Of a DNA stretch of 64,000 nucleotides, positions 10,488 through 22,801 are shown piece by piece (position 1 is the stretch's first letter; each line of letters opens with the position of its first letter). The translations under genes and the position numbers were made by a program. Where the stretch lies: the NCBI GenBank assembly GCA_035578905.1, contig JAQJVL010000030.1, positions 2,109,159-2,173,158 of the forward strand. Direction: 5' to 3'. The notes under the pieces were generated by a model. That model searched no databases. It was not told the origin of the DNA and saw nothing but the letters and a program-made list of their open reading frames with translations. The DNA comes from Stictocephala bisonia. Taxonomy: Eukaryota > Arthropoda > Insecta > Hemiptera > Membracidae.

Positions 10488-13400
10488 TGAGGAAGACAAA
10501 GGTTGTTGGACATTTGCCATCATTACGTGAAAAATACCAATCACCACATTTCGATTTGGTAAAACCCAAATCTTTTTCAAGTGCTAAAAACTAAACATCT
10601 AAACAAACATGTTCTAAAACTAATAAACTTATCTACATTAATAATTATCTACATTTTAACCTAGATCCTTAGTACAACAAAATGAATGGGGTACAACAAA
10701 ATGAACTTCTAATAAATATAAAAAATGTTAACTAGGTGAAATTAATATAACCAATTAGGCGCTGCCAGGATTACGATATCAACAAAAAAATTTAAAACAC
10801 TATTAAATTAATATTCCAATCAGACTGAAATGAGATTACATCAACTAATCATAAATAAATGTATGGTACCTGAAAAATACTATTAATTTAAAATAACATT
10901 AAACATGCACCAAAATGATATATGTTACTCGGATGGACTGAGACTACTATCTAATCTAAATTAACTATTACAATTACATTTAAACTGAAAAGACAAAAAT
11001 TAGTAGGAATAGAACAATACAATAATCAAATTTTACAAAATTATGAGTCTTATGACCCGCAGGGACGATGCTGTCTAGACGTCCCAGGCACGAAGTGATG
11101 ATGAATCAATCCACATGCAGTGTCTACGAAGTTCCCTCCAAGGTGATAAAACACGGGGACAAGACATACATACACACTACACTTCACAAGAATTATCTAC
11201 AGACTGACATGGTCAGAGACGTATAAAATTTAATACTCTCAAACAAACCTACTTATCTAACACACCTACAAATTCTTTGAATCTTGACTCACAAAATGGA
11301 ATTCACCAAACATCACAGATAAATAATATTGTTAATATCTCCAGCAAATAATTAACTAAAGAAGAAACTGATTTACTGTACTATCTAAATGGCTAAATTG
11401 TTCTGTTGTTACTAAAAGTCCTAACGAGCTGCATTTCATTACTGGAATTGAATCGGCTGCTCAACACCGATGAGCAGGAGGATGCAGATCAATTCAGGTG
11501 TGAGGGAGGCTAGTATCGCTTTAAAGAAAATCCACCCTACCAAACCTAACCTCTGTAAAAGTGAGCTCAACGCTCTTAAGGCCTCAAAAGTGAACAGGAC
11601 ATAAAAATTCTACCTGCAGACAAAGGAAATGCCAGTCATATTAGATAAAACTACATACGAATACAAAAATCAAGAAATGCTTAAAGATGGAAAATACACA
11701 CTATTAAATACAGACCCAACTAAATCTTTTGAAAGTTTTAGCATCATCACCAATGCACGTGTATGTGTAAGCCGGTGGGTCAGTACCACTGTATGTGTAT
11801 GGGTGGGCGAAAATTGAACAAACTCTAAGAAAACACAAAAAATACATGCCCGATAAATTACGTAGTAGGCTAACACCACATCACTCCAAAACACCACACA
11901 TGTATGGCCTACCCAAAATTCACACACCTAACATTCCCTTACCCAAATTGTTATCTCCAGAGATTCTCCTGCCCGTGAATTATGCAAGTTTCTCCTTCCC
12001 ATAATCACTACTTTTTCCAACAACACAACATCACACATAAACACTGAAATGTGAAGTTAAGTTGTTCACTAATATCCCTGTAAAAGAAACTCTAAGAATA
12101 ATCGAAAACAGGCTTAACCAAGACTTTCAGAACGTACCAAACTACCCATAAATGTAATAATGGAACTTTTATAGCTTTGCACTGAATGTAATGACTTTAA
12201 AATAGAAGGTCAAATATACCACCAAGATGATGGTATATGGCAATGGGTTCCCCAATATCAGCTATTTTAGCCAATATCTGCATGAAAGAGTTTGAGGAGC
12301 AAACAATTGCTTCCTCAAGTCTCAAACCTAAGGTTTGGGTTATGTACATGGGCAACAAATTTGTCTGCTGGAGTCACAGTGAATCAAATTTAGAAGCATT
12401 TTCAAAACATTTGTACAAGGTTTCACCCACCATTAAATTCACCATGGAAAAAAGAAGTAAACAATAAACTATCATTTTTGGATGTAAATGTAGGAAAAAC
12501 AAAACATGGCCTTAAAAGCCATATGCTCTCTTTGATAGGGCCAGAGCCATATGCTCAGGCAGAACTAAACTAGATAATGAACTCAAAAATGTCTCCAAAG
12601 ATCTCAAACAATGGCTACCCTCAGTCTCTCACAAATACATGCAAACAAATAAAAAACGCAAACAAACCCACTGACACAGAAAAACCAAAAGCATTCATGT
12701 CCATTCCAAATACGCCTAATCTTTCAGAAAAAATAAGACGTATAGCTAGAAAATACAAAATCAGAACATCATTCAACACACAGAACATATTAAGACAGCC
12801 TTTAACTAAAACTAAACCACATAATGTTGAGCAATCCTCCAAAAATGTACTATATTGCATTACTTGTGAATGCAATGACAAATACATAGGAGAAACAAAA
12901 GAACTACTGGAAGTTAGGCTACAAGAACACAAAAATAAAATTATAAAAGGAGACACTACACATTCTAAATTAGTTGGCCATGCCTGGAACAATGAACATA
13001 GATTTAACTGGGATAACACTAAAATACTTCACAGTGAACCACATTTTTTAAACGTAAATTCATCAAAGGGCCTTTATGAAACTAAATAATGAACAAGTAA
13101 TCAATCAAAGTAGCATAGAAGTTAGACCCATGTGGGTTCCTTTACTTAAAAATACGCATGATAAAAAGTTCAGTAAACTAATGACAACACCTAATCAGAA
13201 TACTACACCACCTGCACTTATAACAACAAAACACCCCATGACCCTCTGTCTCCATACCTGAATCACCGTATTCCTGCCGATCTCGGAGAGTACGTCAGTT
13301 TGTAGATAGTTCTTGTGAAGTGTAGTGTGTATGTTTGTCTTGTCCCCGTGTTTTATCACATTGGAGGGAACTTCGTAGATACTGCATTTGGATTGAATCA

Positions 13401-13963
13401 TCCTCACTTAGTACTTGGGATGTCTAGACGCCATCGTCACTGCGGGTCATAAGACTCATAATTTTGTAATATTTGATTATTGTATTGTTCTATTCCTACT
13501 AATTTTTGTCTTTTCAGTTTAAATGTAATTGTAATAGTTAATTTAGATTAGATAGTAGTCTCAGTCCATCCGAGTAACATAATATTGTGGTGCATGCTTA
13601 ATGTTATTTTAAATTAATAGTGTTTTTCAGGTACTATACATTTATTTATGCTTAGTTAATGTAATCTCATTTCAGTCTGATTGGAATATTAATTTAATAG
13701 TGTTTTAAAATTGTTTTTGTTGATATTGTGATCCTGGCAGCGCCTAATTGGTTATATTAATTTCACCTAGTTAACATTTTTTATATTTATTAGAAGTTCA
13801 TTTTGTTGTACCCCATTCTAGGATCTAGGTTAAAATGTAGATAATTATTAAAGTAGATGAGTTTATTAGTTTTATAACATGTCTGTTTAGATGTAATCGA
13901 AATGTCGTGATTGGTATTTTTCACGTAATGATGGCAAATGTCCAACAACCTTTGTCTTCCTCA
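10488..13963 (+). mobile_element. Penelope-like element with inverted terminal arms
   Basis: A decayed Penelope-type gene (reverse transcriptase, then GIY-YIG endonuclease) is flanked by two long arms in inverted orientation. The left arm is about 10488-11215 and the right arm about 13290-13963. The outer ends match (TGAGGAAGACAAAGG on the left, CCTTTGTCTTCCTCA on the right), as do long blocks inside, for example GACAAGACATACATACACAC against its inverse near 13330 and ATGAGTCTTATGACCCGCAG against its inverse near 13441-13460. Penelope-like elements are known for pseudo-LTR arms in direct or inverted arrangement. The arms have diverged by substitutions and small indels, so the insertion is not recent. 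Confidence 0.8.
11590..13089 (+). pseudogene. Penelope-like reverse transcriptase / GIY-YIG endonuclease, broken
   Basis: Family features appear in order. First comes YEYKNQEMLKDGKYTLLNTD at about 11648-11707, and then an apparent insertion at about 11728-11815. Next is an RT segment with HMYGLPKIHTPNIPLP near 11899-11946. Then GSPISAILANICMKEFEE at about 12246, followed by VMYMGNKF where an active RT has YVDD, so the catalytic aspartates are gone. Then the C-terminal endonuclease (12835-13040) has NVLYCITCECNDKYIGE, a GIY-YIG-type motif, followed by LEVRLQEHK. At least three frame changes or stops separate these parts. The protein would copy RNA onto a nicked chromosomal end; this copy cannot. 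Confidence 0.8.
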
Positions 13964-14225
13964 TCTGATACTCCATCATTAACAAATTTCAAAGACAAAT
14001 TTAATTATATTATTACAAATTACATTTCCTGACAGAATTTGGATTTATTGTTTTAAGACGGTGTTATACAGGCCTAAGTTTTTTGTTTTAAGGCCTCGGT
14101 ATACAGTGCAAATGATTACCATCAAGAATCATGAGACAACATCTCAAATTGGTTATCCACACTGTCCGAGACTGGTGGTAGCAGTCTTTAATATCTCTTT
14201 GTGAATACATATTGATTACGGACAG

Positions 14226-14281
<56 letters not shown>

Positions 14282-14320
14282 TTAGCAAATGGTGTGCTGT
14301 AAGCTATCAATCATTAAGTT
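13964..14320. repeat. Non-coding; (TA)n microsatellite at 14228-14281
   Basis: An uninterrupted TA run of about 54 bases occupies 14228-14281. The rest is AT-rich sequence without recognisable content. An ORF through the run only reads the TA repeat as alternating Tyr/Ile. Confidence 0.8.
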
Positions 14321-14650
14321 TAAATAAATAGTTAGGCCTATATAGAATATATCTGGACCAAGAACCAAAAGTCACGTTCTTCATTAATACAGTAGAAATA
14401 ATAAAGTGATCTGGCACAAAGCTAAAAAACCATTTAAGACTTGTATCACTGATTATATTTATGCTAGCCAATGTAGTCCCTCCATAAACTGCTGAGGGGA
14501 TTCTGTGACTGTGTGATCCATTTTTTAGAATTGGTGATGTTTGCGTCCGCAGCATAGGCCTATCTTTCAAGCTGAACGTACCCTTTGGGTAGTTCCAAAC
14601 AAGCAACAAATCTGGTAACTTGACTGTCATGAATTTCTGAGCTTGCAGCT
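14321..14650 (-). repeat. Dispersed repeat family A, copy 1
   Basis: This segment shares several blocks with 59225-59375 and 59515-59575. They include CACAAAGCTAAA, CCATTTAAGAC followed by ATCACTGATTATATTTATG, and the inverse of GACAGTCAAGTTACCAGATT. A 107-codon ORF crosses it on the minus strand but matches no family I know, and the other copy is not open, so I treat it as a repeat rather than a gene. Confidence 0.5.
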
Positions 14651-16698
14651 AGACTACTTGACAACGAAAACAACATCCACTGACTAGATTCACTTCTGTT
14701 CTAAACATAATTGATTCACTGAGGTATAGTAGAGCCACATAGTCGATCTAATCAATGGACATAATTCAGAATAAAACAATTTGATATTTCACAGGTCCAC
14801 CTTTTTATCACATTTTGTATACCCTACTGTAAGCCTATTTTGTGTTAATAATGTAGGGCAGTAAGGATAATTTGTCACTAGTATTTAATTAACTGTTAAA
14901 GACTAAATGAAATTTATTTCTCTGGTTTTTTTTTTATAAGTTATTCATTTAATGTTTGTACTTCACATAATATAATGTTTCTGTTGTTTTATGTATGACT
15001 GCATAACTTAAATATATTCATTTGGTTTTGGCTTTGAATGCATGTATTTTCATGATTTCTACAATATTGTATTCATAAGTTACACAGCCTTTTGTACACA
15101 ATGGTCAAATTGAAGTCTCTGAATAAAAATCTATGTATTTCTAAGACTTGAATAATCAAAATTAACTTTCTACGACATCTCAGTTAAATAATGGCTGTTA
15201 CCTTACCAATCTTCGGTTCAATCAATTCCTTGGACGCTTACGCCAGTATTAAATCTCAACACACTAGAGTTATTCGATTAAATAACTTAAGTTATCATAT
15301 TAGTATCATAAAATTATTTAAATAGTTAAAAGTTCGTAACTTTTGCTAAAGTGCAAAAATATAAACATAAAATAAGTAAGTTAGAGTTGCAGTTGAAAAT
15401 TTAAACAAATATTTTTAAAATAAACGGACACCAACAGCAAGTGAAGTGACTTCATCGAAGAGTCTGTCAGCAAACACCAGAGAGAACATACTACCAGATT
15501 CAAACGTGGTAGTTATACCATAGACCTTCTATTATATCTACCATATAGAGACCTATGGTGTATAATAGAAGATCTATGGTTATATCATAGAGGGTATATG
15601 GTCATACAGATTCACATTTATTAAATAATGTAATGAGCCAGGTCAAACAAAAAATTTGCCATGTCAACAGTTATACAATACAAACAAAAAATTATGTAAA
15701 CAAGATAATTAACAAGATGTTAAAATCAAACTAAAATGTGTGGAATTAAAATATACTAACGATCGATGTTTTAATGATAAATAAATATAATATAAATAAT
15801 AATTACGAATATTTAATAGTTAACTAAGAAATTAAAAAGGTTAAACCAATTTATTTACCAGAGTAACCCAGAGGAAGATCTCCAAAGCAACTCACCTGAA
15901 GGAGGAATGTAAACTCCCAAAGAAAACAACTGCTGAACATGTATCGCCATCAGCACTTGAGAGTCTATAAAACTAAATTCAAATTCCAATGGTTTATTTG
16001 CACATTACATTTCATTTTGTTACAAAGTAACACAAACTGGTGCATAGTAAATGATATTGCTAAAAATGCATAATAAATTAAAATAACACACAACTAACAA
16101 TTAGTCATTGATAAAACTAGGAGTCTGCAAAAGATGGAAATGGAGCGAGCGAGTTGCTTCAGGGATTATGAAGTCCACTTCACGCCGTATGTCGAAAAGT
16201 CAATGGAGCCATGTACTAGTCTAAATGTTACAGAGGGTAAATGTTTACAGATCACAGTGGAACTGGAGCACTATAGTTCGTCTTAGTCTATGGTAGGGCC
16301 ACTTTGAAAAACCCCTTGATATGGGATGTGTCACAAACCCCCCTTTCCTAGAACCTACAAAAATGGGGTAATTTGCGCACGTCCGGGATCGTTGACTTGG
16401 GCGTAAATAACAATACTCGCTTGGCTGCCAAATATTATAGATTGATTTAATTAGTAATAACTTCAATAAGAATCAAACACAATAATAATAATATAAGAGG
16501 ATGTCTTAATATAAACAAGTAATCAACACAAATCTTACAACAATAAAGTACTAAATAGCTACACAATTAGGTTCTCCAACTCTAACTGAAATACACATGA
16601 ATACAATTCTACATAAATACAAATGAACCTGGGCAATGGTGCTGCTGGCAATGGACCTGTATAAAAACTTTATGGTTCTAATATTATTATTACTTACT
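14651..16698. other. Non-coding AT-rich region with a hairpin
   Basis: No gene is seen. An inverted repeat at 15517-15536 and 15561-15580 (19 of 20 bases pair, 24-base spacer) lies within a run of further CCATAGA/TCTATGG motifs. The 16240-16430 segment is richer in GC than its surroundings and may be a decayed repeat. Confidence 0.4.
15517..15580. repeat. Inverted repeat, 20-bp arms
   Basis: ACCATAGACCTTCTATTATA at 15517-15536 pairs with TATAATAGAAGATCTATGGT at 15561-15580, with one mismatch. The spacer also holds CCATATAGAGACCTATGG, itself partly self-complementary. It could be a foldback or MITE remnant. Confidence 0.6.
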
Positions 16699-17065
16699 TG
16701 TGTTAGGTCGTCTCGAACTCGAACTGGCTAAAAATAACTCCCCTTTATTACGACTCAACAAGAAAAATCCTTAAGTCCTGACTAGGACCCTACATAAACC
16801 CAGGACCTTCCCTTTACACTCGAGAGACCAACGTCCCCTCGACTCTCTCGACTCCATCCGCCAACCTCGTATATATTCCACTCCTCAATGCCACCAGCAC
16901 CATGACCCGAGTTCTGACCTTCACCACACTTCTCTCGATCTGACCTCCACCTAAGTTAAACTACTAAATCTAACATCAAATTGATATACATTGTACAAAA
17001 TGCTAAAGGCTAATAATAAAATAATTATGAATATTTTCTTTTTGTTATCCCCATCTCTTGACATC
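16699..17065 (-). repeat. Candidate 3' LTR of the errantivirus-like element
   Basis: On the minus strand downstream of env there is a polypurine tract (GGAAGAAAGGGGGA, 17066-17079) immediately followed by TGTCAAGAG, the expected LTR start. AATAAA in the sequence TCGTAATAAAGGGGAG could serve as the polyadenylation signal. The LTR end is put at ACA near 16699 by convention. I found no second copy of the LTR in the window, so its length is provisional. Between env and the polypurine tract, AATTGGCG/CGCCAATT (17083-17102) forms a perfect 8-bp stem with a 4-base loop. Confidence 0.5.
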
Positions 17066-17175
17066 CCCCTTTCTTCCCTAAATTGGCGCCCTCGCCAATT
17101 GAAACATACAGAATTTTTCCATTAATATATATATATACATATATATATATCACCTAAACAAAGTACTAATACATA

Positions 17176-18966
17176 TTAAACTGAAATTCTGGTTGGCAAT
17201 CTTGGTGGCTTGTCTCTAGACATAATAGCCAAAATGTAAAGTTTAAAAAATAAGTATAAATTTCCTAAAGATAACAAAGTTAGCCATCCAAACAAAATAT
17301 AATACTTAAGGGATGCTACGTCATATATTTCGTACCATGTGTTTGGGAGTTCTACGTGCTCAAAGGCAGTTTCTGGAATTTGATTATGAAACACAAAAGC
17401 TGGAGAAACTAAATTCCAGTTTAAATCTAAAACGTTAGAAAAATTTTGAAAAGTAGGCCTCGCTAGTTTTTCCAAAGGATTTAAGGAAATGTTGTATAAG
17501 GAAGTCCACAGTACAGGTAATATATGTGTCATTATAGGATCATGATTGTTTGAAAAACAAGGATATTTCCGGGATATAAGAATGGATTTTCCTTCGGCTA
17601 GGAAACAATCACAAGGTAAATCAATTTCAAAGGCTCCAGGATAGTTTGTAGGAAATTGGATTGAGGAATTAGAACAATTCAAAGAAAGAAACTTGGTAGG
17701 ATGAGTAATTATGTAGGAATCAAACCCAACTTCTGTAATCAATATCCCTTGTCGTGCAGTGTCACAGATGAACGGGCAGGTCTCTCGTAGACTGTTTACA
17801 GGCTCTCTTTTGAACATCTTCTCTGCGCAGGACGCTGAAACGCTCCCTCCTTTTCTCTGTCGTGGTATCAAGCATAATCCTGAAGTCTTCTTACATTCTT
17901 CCAACTGTTTACTAGCGATCGTCACATATTTGTCCTGGCTCGCTGCGATGTACACTGGCTCACGTGATAACACACAGGTGTAGTTTTTCCAGGCCAAAGG
18001 AGATGGAATGTATTCATATAACGTCCAACTGTCTTCAATCCTTTTTACAGGAATCTTCACCGTGACAATAATCTTCCCTGGTGAAATTTTACACGATGTT
18101 AAAGGCAAAGTGTAAAATATCTCTATGTCGGACGTTGAGAGTGCTATCTCATAGCCATCCACTGAAATATTTGTAGCTAAAATCTTTAAGTCCGAAGTCA
18201 AAACATCTCTAGTAACAAGAGAAGAAGACAATAAGTTTACTCTACACTTCAACTGGGTATCCTCCCAATCCTCCAGGAATAAATTGTGGTAAACTTGAGC
18301 CTGCAGTCGTATTATATAAGTTAACAAACTCCTAAATACCTCTTCTTCTGGTACGTTGTTCTTCACGTTGGTTTCCATCATCCTCAGAGCCGCATTAACT
18401 TTAGCCAATACTTTAGTGACGTTCGTCGAGAACCCCTTCATACTGTCCATGGAGTGTACAAGGTCCACATGGTCGCCTTTCACAACGTCTTGAAGAGCGT
18501 TGAGCTGTTTATTTACGGCTTCCTCGTTGTTGGTCAGACTGTGCAATTCACCATCTGTAGCTGTTCCAAATCCCCAGTGGAGGAAATCCCCTATAGATTC
18601 TATAGCTCTTTGTCCTCTTGTTCTTAAAGTAGCGTTCATCTTCGGGCCCATCCTGGTCTGCAAACCTTCAATCTGTCTGTCCAACTCCACTGCTATTCCA
18701 GTCATTCTTGCCAAGTATGGGTTGTTGAAAGGAGACGTAGGAAGTGAAAAATGTGATGCTGTAGTATAGGCAAGGAAATCATGTGGTATTATATAGGTTA
18801 AGGGTACCGAACTTTCATATAAGGATAATGGATATAATTGTTTAAAGTGTCCACCTGGAAAAACCTTCACATGACCTTCTACTGTTCCCAAAAACATGGT
18901 AACCGCTAAAAACATTGTTTCTATTACTATCATTTTATTTATTTTTATTATTTCGTTATTTATCAT
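17176..18966 (-). CDS. env: Envelope fusion (F-like) protein of errantivirus-like element, intact ORF
   Basis: This is an uninterrupted 596-codon ORF. The N-terminus has a hydrophobic signal-like stretch (residues about 13-30, MIVIETMFLAVTMFLG). An arginine-rich RGQR at about 117-120 is where a furin-type cleavage site would lie; it is a weaker site than the usual RXKR. Downstream is the start of the fusion-peptide-like region, then a long helical region with several N-glycosylation sequons, a cysteine-rich middle (residues about 340-460), a transmembrane segment near residues 555-580 (YILFGWLTLLSLGNLYLFF) and a short basic tail. The family comprises the envelope proteins of insect errantiviruses, related to baculovirus F proteins, which act at the cell surface in membrane fusion. 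It follows pol on the same strand and would normally be made from a spliced RNA. The intact env beside a broken pol is notable. Confidence 0.8.
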   Translation of the reverse strand: MINNEIIKINKMIVIETMFLAVTMFLGTVEGHVKVFPGGHFKQLYPLSLYESSVPLTYIIPHDFLAYTTASHFSLPTSPFNNPYLARMTGIAVELDRQIEGLQTRMGPKMNATLRTRGQRAIESIGDFLHWGFGTATDGELHSLTNNEEAVNKQLNALQDVVKGDHVDLVHSMDSMKGFSTNVTKVLAKVNAALRMMETNVKNNVPEEEVFRSLLTYIIRLQAQVYHNLFLEDWEDTQLKCRVNLLSSSLVTRDVLTSDLKILATNISVDGYEIALSTSDIEIFYTLPLTSCKISPGKIIVTVKIPVKRIEDSWTLYEYIPSPLAWKNYTCVLSREPVYIAASQDKYVTIASKQLEECKKTSGLCLIPRQRKGGSVSASCAEKMFKREPVNSLRETCPFICDTARQGILITEVGFDSYIITHPTKFLSLNCSNSSIQFPTNYPGAFEIDLPCDCFLAEGKSILISRKYPCFSNNHDPIMTHILPVLWTSLYNISLNPLEKLARPTFQNFSNVLDLNWNLVSPAFVFHNQIPETAFEHVELPNTWYEIYDVASLKYYILFGWLTLLSLGNLYLFFKLYILAIMSRDKPPRLPTRISV

Positions 18967-19750
18967 TTACCATAAACCTCTAAATAATCTTAAAAATAAT
19001 TTATAACAGTTTAAATAAGACAATAATATAATCTTGGTTAAATAACATCAAAGGTATAAACTATAAATTCTATACAACTCTTTTAACAATAACCACAATT
19101 AATCAATTTATATAAATAATTACAATAAATATTTAAAAAATCTGTTGTTACAACAAAACCCTTTCCAACAAATAAGATTTAAATTTTCAAACCAGTTTTA
19201 CAAACACCCTCGTATTTAACAAATATAGGTGCGTTAGCATAAACAAGTTTACAAAACATTCCACGTATTGACTATACAAGTTGGCCCAAATAGTTAGTTT
19301 GTTTGTAAACAGCAACCAATGGCACGCGCAACCTTGTCCGCTCTTGGCAGTCGTCAATTTCTGTAAACATACTTATTGAAAGATAATTAATCATCATTAT
19401 TAATAAACATATCATAATTATATATACAAACCAAAATCAAAGCATACTTCTTAAAAACATAACAAAATACAAAATCATAAACAAATTGAGATATAAAACA
19501 AAATATGATTTAAACATGTTGTAAACTCCTTGTAATAGACTCCATTTTAATCTGTATACACATCTTATTGTCTAAAAAAAAAACCAGTAAGTTTAGATCA
19601 GTACATAACAAACTTAAAGTACAACATGATAATAAAACTGAAAATTCATAAAAATCTCTTTAAATCAATACAATAAACAAAACTCGATTTTTATTGACAT
19701 GAACACAAGCCCCATTTTAAATATTTGAAAGGTTTTTTTTTTTATTATAT
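18967..19750 (-). other. Spacer between pol and env of the LTR element
   Basis: About 780 bases of AT-rich sequence without an ORF. In errantiviruses the env splice acceptor lies in this position, but I cannot point to one confidently. Confidence 0.4.
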
Positions 19751-22700
19751 TCATTCAGGGACTGCAACCTCACTTTCTGATTCGGCCTCCTTTTTATAAA
19801 AAGCCTTTAATCTGCTAACGTGAACGACATCTTTCTGCCATCTTCCATACCTTAGCAGTTCCAATTCATAGTTCAAAGGTGATATTACTTTAGTGATCCT
19901 GAAAGGACCCTTATAAAGAGGCGCCAACTTTCTTGAACCTTTTGTTGACTTAAAAGGAACTCGTAACAATACTTGGTCCCCTACTTTATATATAACTTCA
20001 CGCCTCCCCAAATCTGTTTTTCTGTTTCTCTTGGGCGTTCTTAATTATTTCAGGTATTTCGGCTCTTACTTTATGAAGCACCTCTAGTGATAACAACACA
20101 TCGTAGTCCGGAATCTTCGGTAATATGGCTAAATCTATGGGTTGTGTGGCTTCGAATCCATGTAATAAGTAGAATGGTGAGTGAAGCAAACTTGTTTGAG
20201 TGGCTGTGTTATATGCAAAAGTTACAAAGTCAACAAATTTTGACCAATCTGAATGTCGTTCATTTACGTAGCCTTTAAGCATTGTCATTAACGTACTATG
20301 AAAACGTTCACACACACCATTTGACTGAGGGTGAAAACTCGTGGAAATTTTCATTTCTATTCCCAATCCTTCATAAAGTTGTTTCAACATTTCAGAAACA
20401 AAATGCGTGCCTCTGTCAGAGTGTATTCTACATGGTACTCCAAACCTAGGAATTATTTTATGTAAAATAAATTTTGCAGTGGTTTTGGCATCAGCATTTT
20501 CGCTAGTTTGACAAACAGCGTAACGAGTAGTTGCATCTACGCAAACCAAGATGTATTGTTTTTTATTGCTTCTTGTGAGGGGAGAAACATAATCAATCGT
20601 TATGTCGGTAAAAGGCTGACACGTCGGAATGATAGGCTTGAGCAATCCCGCTGGTTTCTGTTTGTCTGATTTGTTTATCTGGCACGCCAAACATGACTTG
20701 ACATAATTCCTAACGTCTGTTGACATATTCTCCCAATAGTACTTACTCTGGATTTTTGCATATGTTCTTGATATGCCGGAATGTGCCCCACTTGTTAGTG
20801 CATTATGGTAAGCTTGCAAAACATCTTTAATCAGCACTTTTGGCAACACGATTACTTCCTTGGATTGCCATGGAGTAAACATTTTGCGATACAGAATGCC
20901 ATCTTTCAAAACAAACAACCTAGATGTCCTCATTAATCGTTTGTCTGCATTCTCCGGATTAGTCAATGCCATTCTAATTTTAAACAAAGCTGGGTCTTCC
21001 AGTTGTAATTTTTCTAAGTTTATCGTTTTTATTACATTTATTAGGACTTCTTCTGAAGCAATTTCCTGATCGATTTCCTTATCAGTGGGAAATCTACTCA
21101 AAAGATCGGCCACCCTCAAACTGGCTCCTGTCTTGTGTACTATCTTGAAATCAAACTCCAATAATTTTAAAGCTAACCTATTTAATCTTGAGGTTAGATT
21201 TTTAAACTGTGTATAATAGGTTAAACTGCTATGGTCACTTTGTATTTCAAAGTATTTCCCATATAACAAACTTCTGAAATGGAAACAACAATAAACAATT
21301 GCATATAATTCGATCTCGCTAGCTGACCAGTTAGCGTGAGCTTTGGACAGTTTTCTGCTTACATAAGCAACAGGTTTCAAAGTTCCATCTTCTTGAATTT
21401 GTAGAAGTTCACCTGCTATCCCTTTATAACTAGCGTCCGTCCTTAACACAGTATCCTTTCTGTCGGAGAAAAAACACAAAACTGGTGGGTTAATAAGTGC
21501 GTTCTTTAAAGTGTCAAAGGCCTCTTGGTGCTTTATTTCCCATTTAAATTTCGTATTATCCTTTTTTGTAAGGTCTGTAAGTGGGCTGGCAATAGTGCTG
21601 TAGTTTTTTATAAATTTTCTATAGTAAGAGGTGGCCCCCAAAAAAGATCGAACCTCTTTTAAAGTCTTAGGTGCAGAAAGACATTTGATTGCTTCAGTCC
21701 TCTCCTCCAAAGGTTGAATTCCATGTTTATTTATTTTAAAACCAAACATTTTTGTTTCTTCATATAAAAAATGACATTTGCTTGTTTTTATTTTCAAGTT
21801 TCCCTCTTGCAATCTTTGAAAAACTTTTTCTAGCCTTTCTAGGCCCGTGTTAAAATCTGGGCTGGCAACTGATACGTCATCCACATATATTACAATTCCT
21901 TGACTGTACAACAAGTCTGAAAATAAACCAGTCATTGCCCTTGTAAAGCATTGACTCGCAATACTTATTCCCATAGGACACGTTTGAAAGACATATAATC
22001 CCTTATGTGTAACAAATCCAGTGTATTTCTGACATTTTGGATCTAAGGGTAAGGTAAAAAATGCTTGGTTTATGTCCAAATTTGAAAAATAGTGTGACCC
22101 TTCCATAGTGTCTAAAATAGTATCAATTCTAGGAAGAGGAAAGCGATCCTGAACTATGTTTTTGTTAAGTTCAGTATAGTTGACAACTAATCTCATTTTA
22201 TTGTTTGGTTTTTTTACTAAAAATGCTGGTGAAGCGAAATCTGTCCTAGCTTTTTTTATAATCCCTGCTTTTTCCAATTGATCGATCTGGCGATCTAATT
22301 CCACTTTTTCAGCTTGAGATAAACGATATGGCGCACAATGAATTGGTTTTTCCGTCTTCATTTCAAAGGTACATGGCGTAACATTAGCAATTGCGATATC
22401 ATCATCATTTTTAGCAAATACATGGCGATATTTTAATATTAGTTCCTTTGCTTTTTTATATTTTTCTGGTGACAAATTTGGATTTAAATCAATTTTGTTT
22501 CCTGCTAAATCCTGTAAAGGTTGGTCTGTATTTATGTTGCCAAAACTAGTGTTGTCCTGTATCAAGTCGACAGAATAATTGGTAAAATATCGCAACTCTC
22601 CCACACACGTGTTGTTTAACAATGTTGTCGTTGTCCTAGATAAATTTGTTATTTCCACTTTTGACAAATTCCCATCGCTTGCCTTACAACAAAATAAGTT

Positions 22701-22800
22701 CCTTTTTTCTATCATGTTGCAGTGGGCCAAAAATTCCGACGAATTGAGATTAAAGTTTCCTCCTTGAATTATAATTGGTACTGAAGTTCTTTGAAGTGGT
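19751..22800 (-). pseudogene. pol: Errantivirus-like pol: RT, RNase H, integrase, with frame breaks
   Basis: The main open stretch is 910 codons (22730 to 19998). Reverse transcriptase covers about residues 130-330, with GIIKKARTDFASPAFLVKK, RLVVNY, FSNLDINQAFF, the primer-grip region and a catalytic YVDD near residue 283. RNase H covers about 430-560 (LRTDAS, ELYAIVY, QSDH). The integrase zinc finger follows (H...H, CLACQINK) and then the catalytic core with DITIDYVSP, IHSDRGTHFVSE and HPQSNGVCERFHSTL (D, D, E all present). The frame breaks at about 20005, and the integrase C-terminal GPF/Y-like module (YKVGDQVLLRVPF, LYKGPFRI) continues in another frame to 19751. A second break near 22845, in an A-run, separates it from the protease. 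Both breaks are single-base-type shifts; a sequencing or assembly error is possible. Confidence 0.85.
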
Positions 22801-22801
22801 T

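Noticed and set aside
14088..14288. Minus-strand ORF rich in alternating Tyr/Ile
   Set aside because: It only translates the TA microsatellite; the ORF at 61825-62031 has the same cause.
19998..20011. Programmed frameshift between pol and the integrase tail
   Set aside because: The overlap is in the middle of the integrase protein, where no regulated shift is known, and a second break exists upstream; decay or sequence error is simpler.
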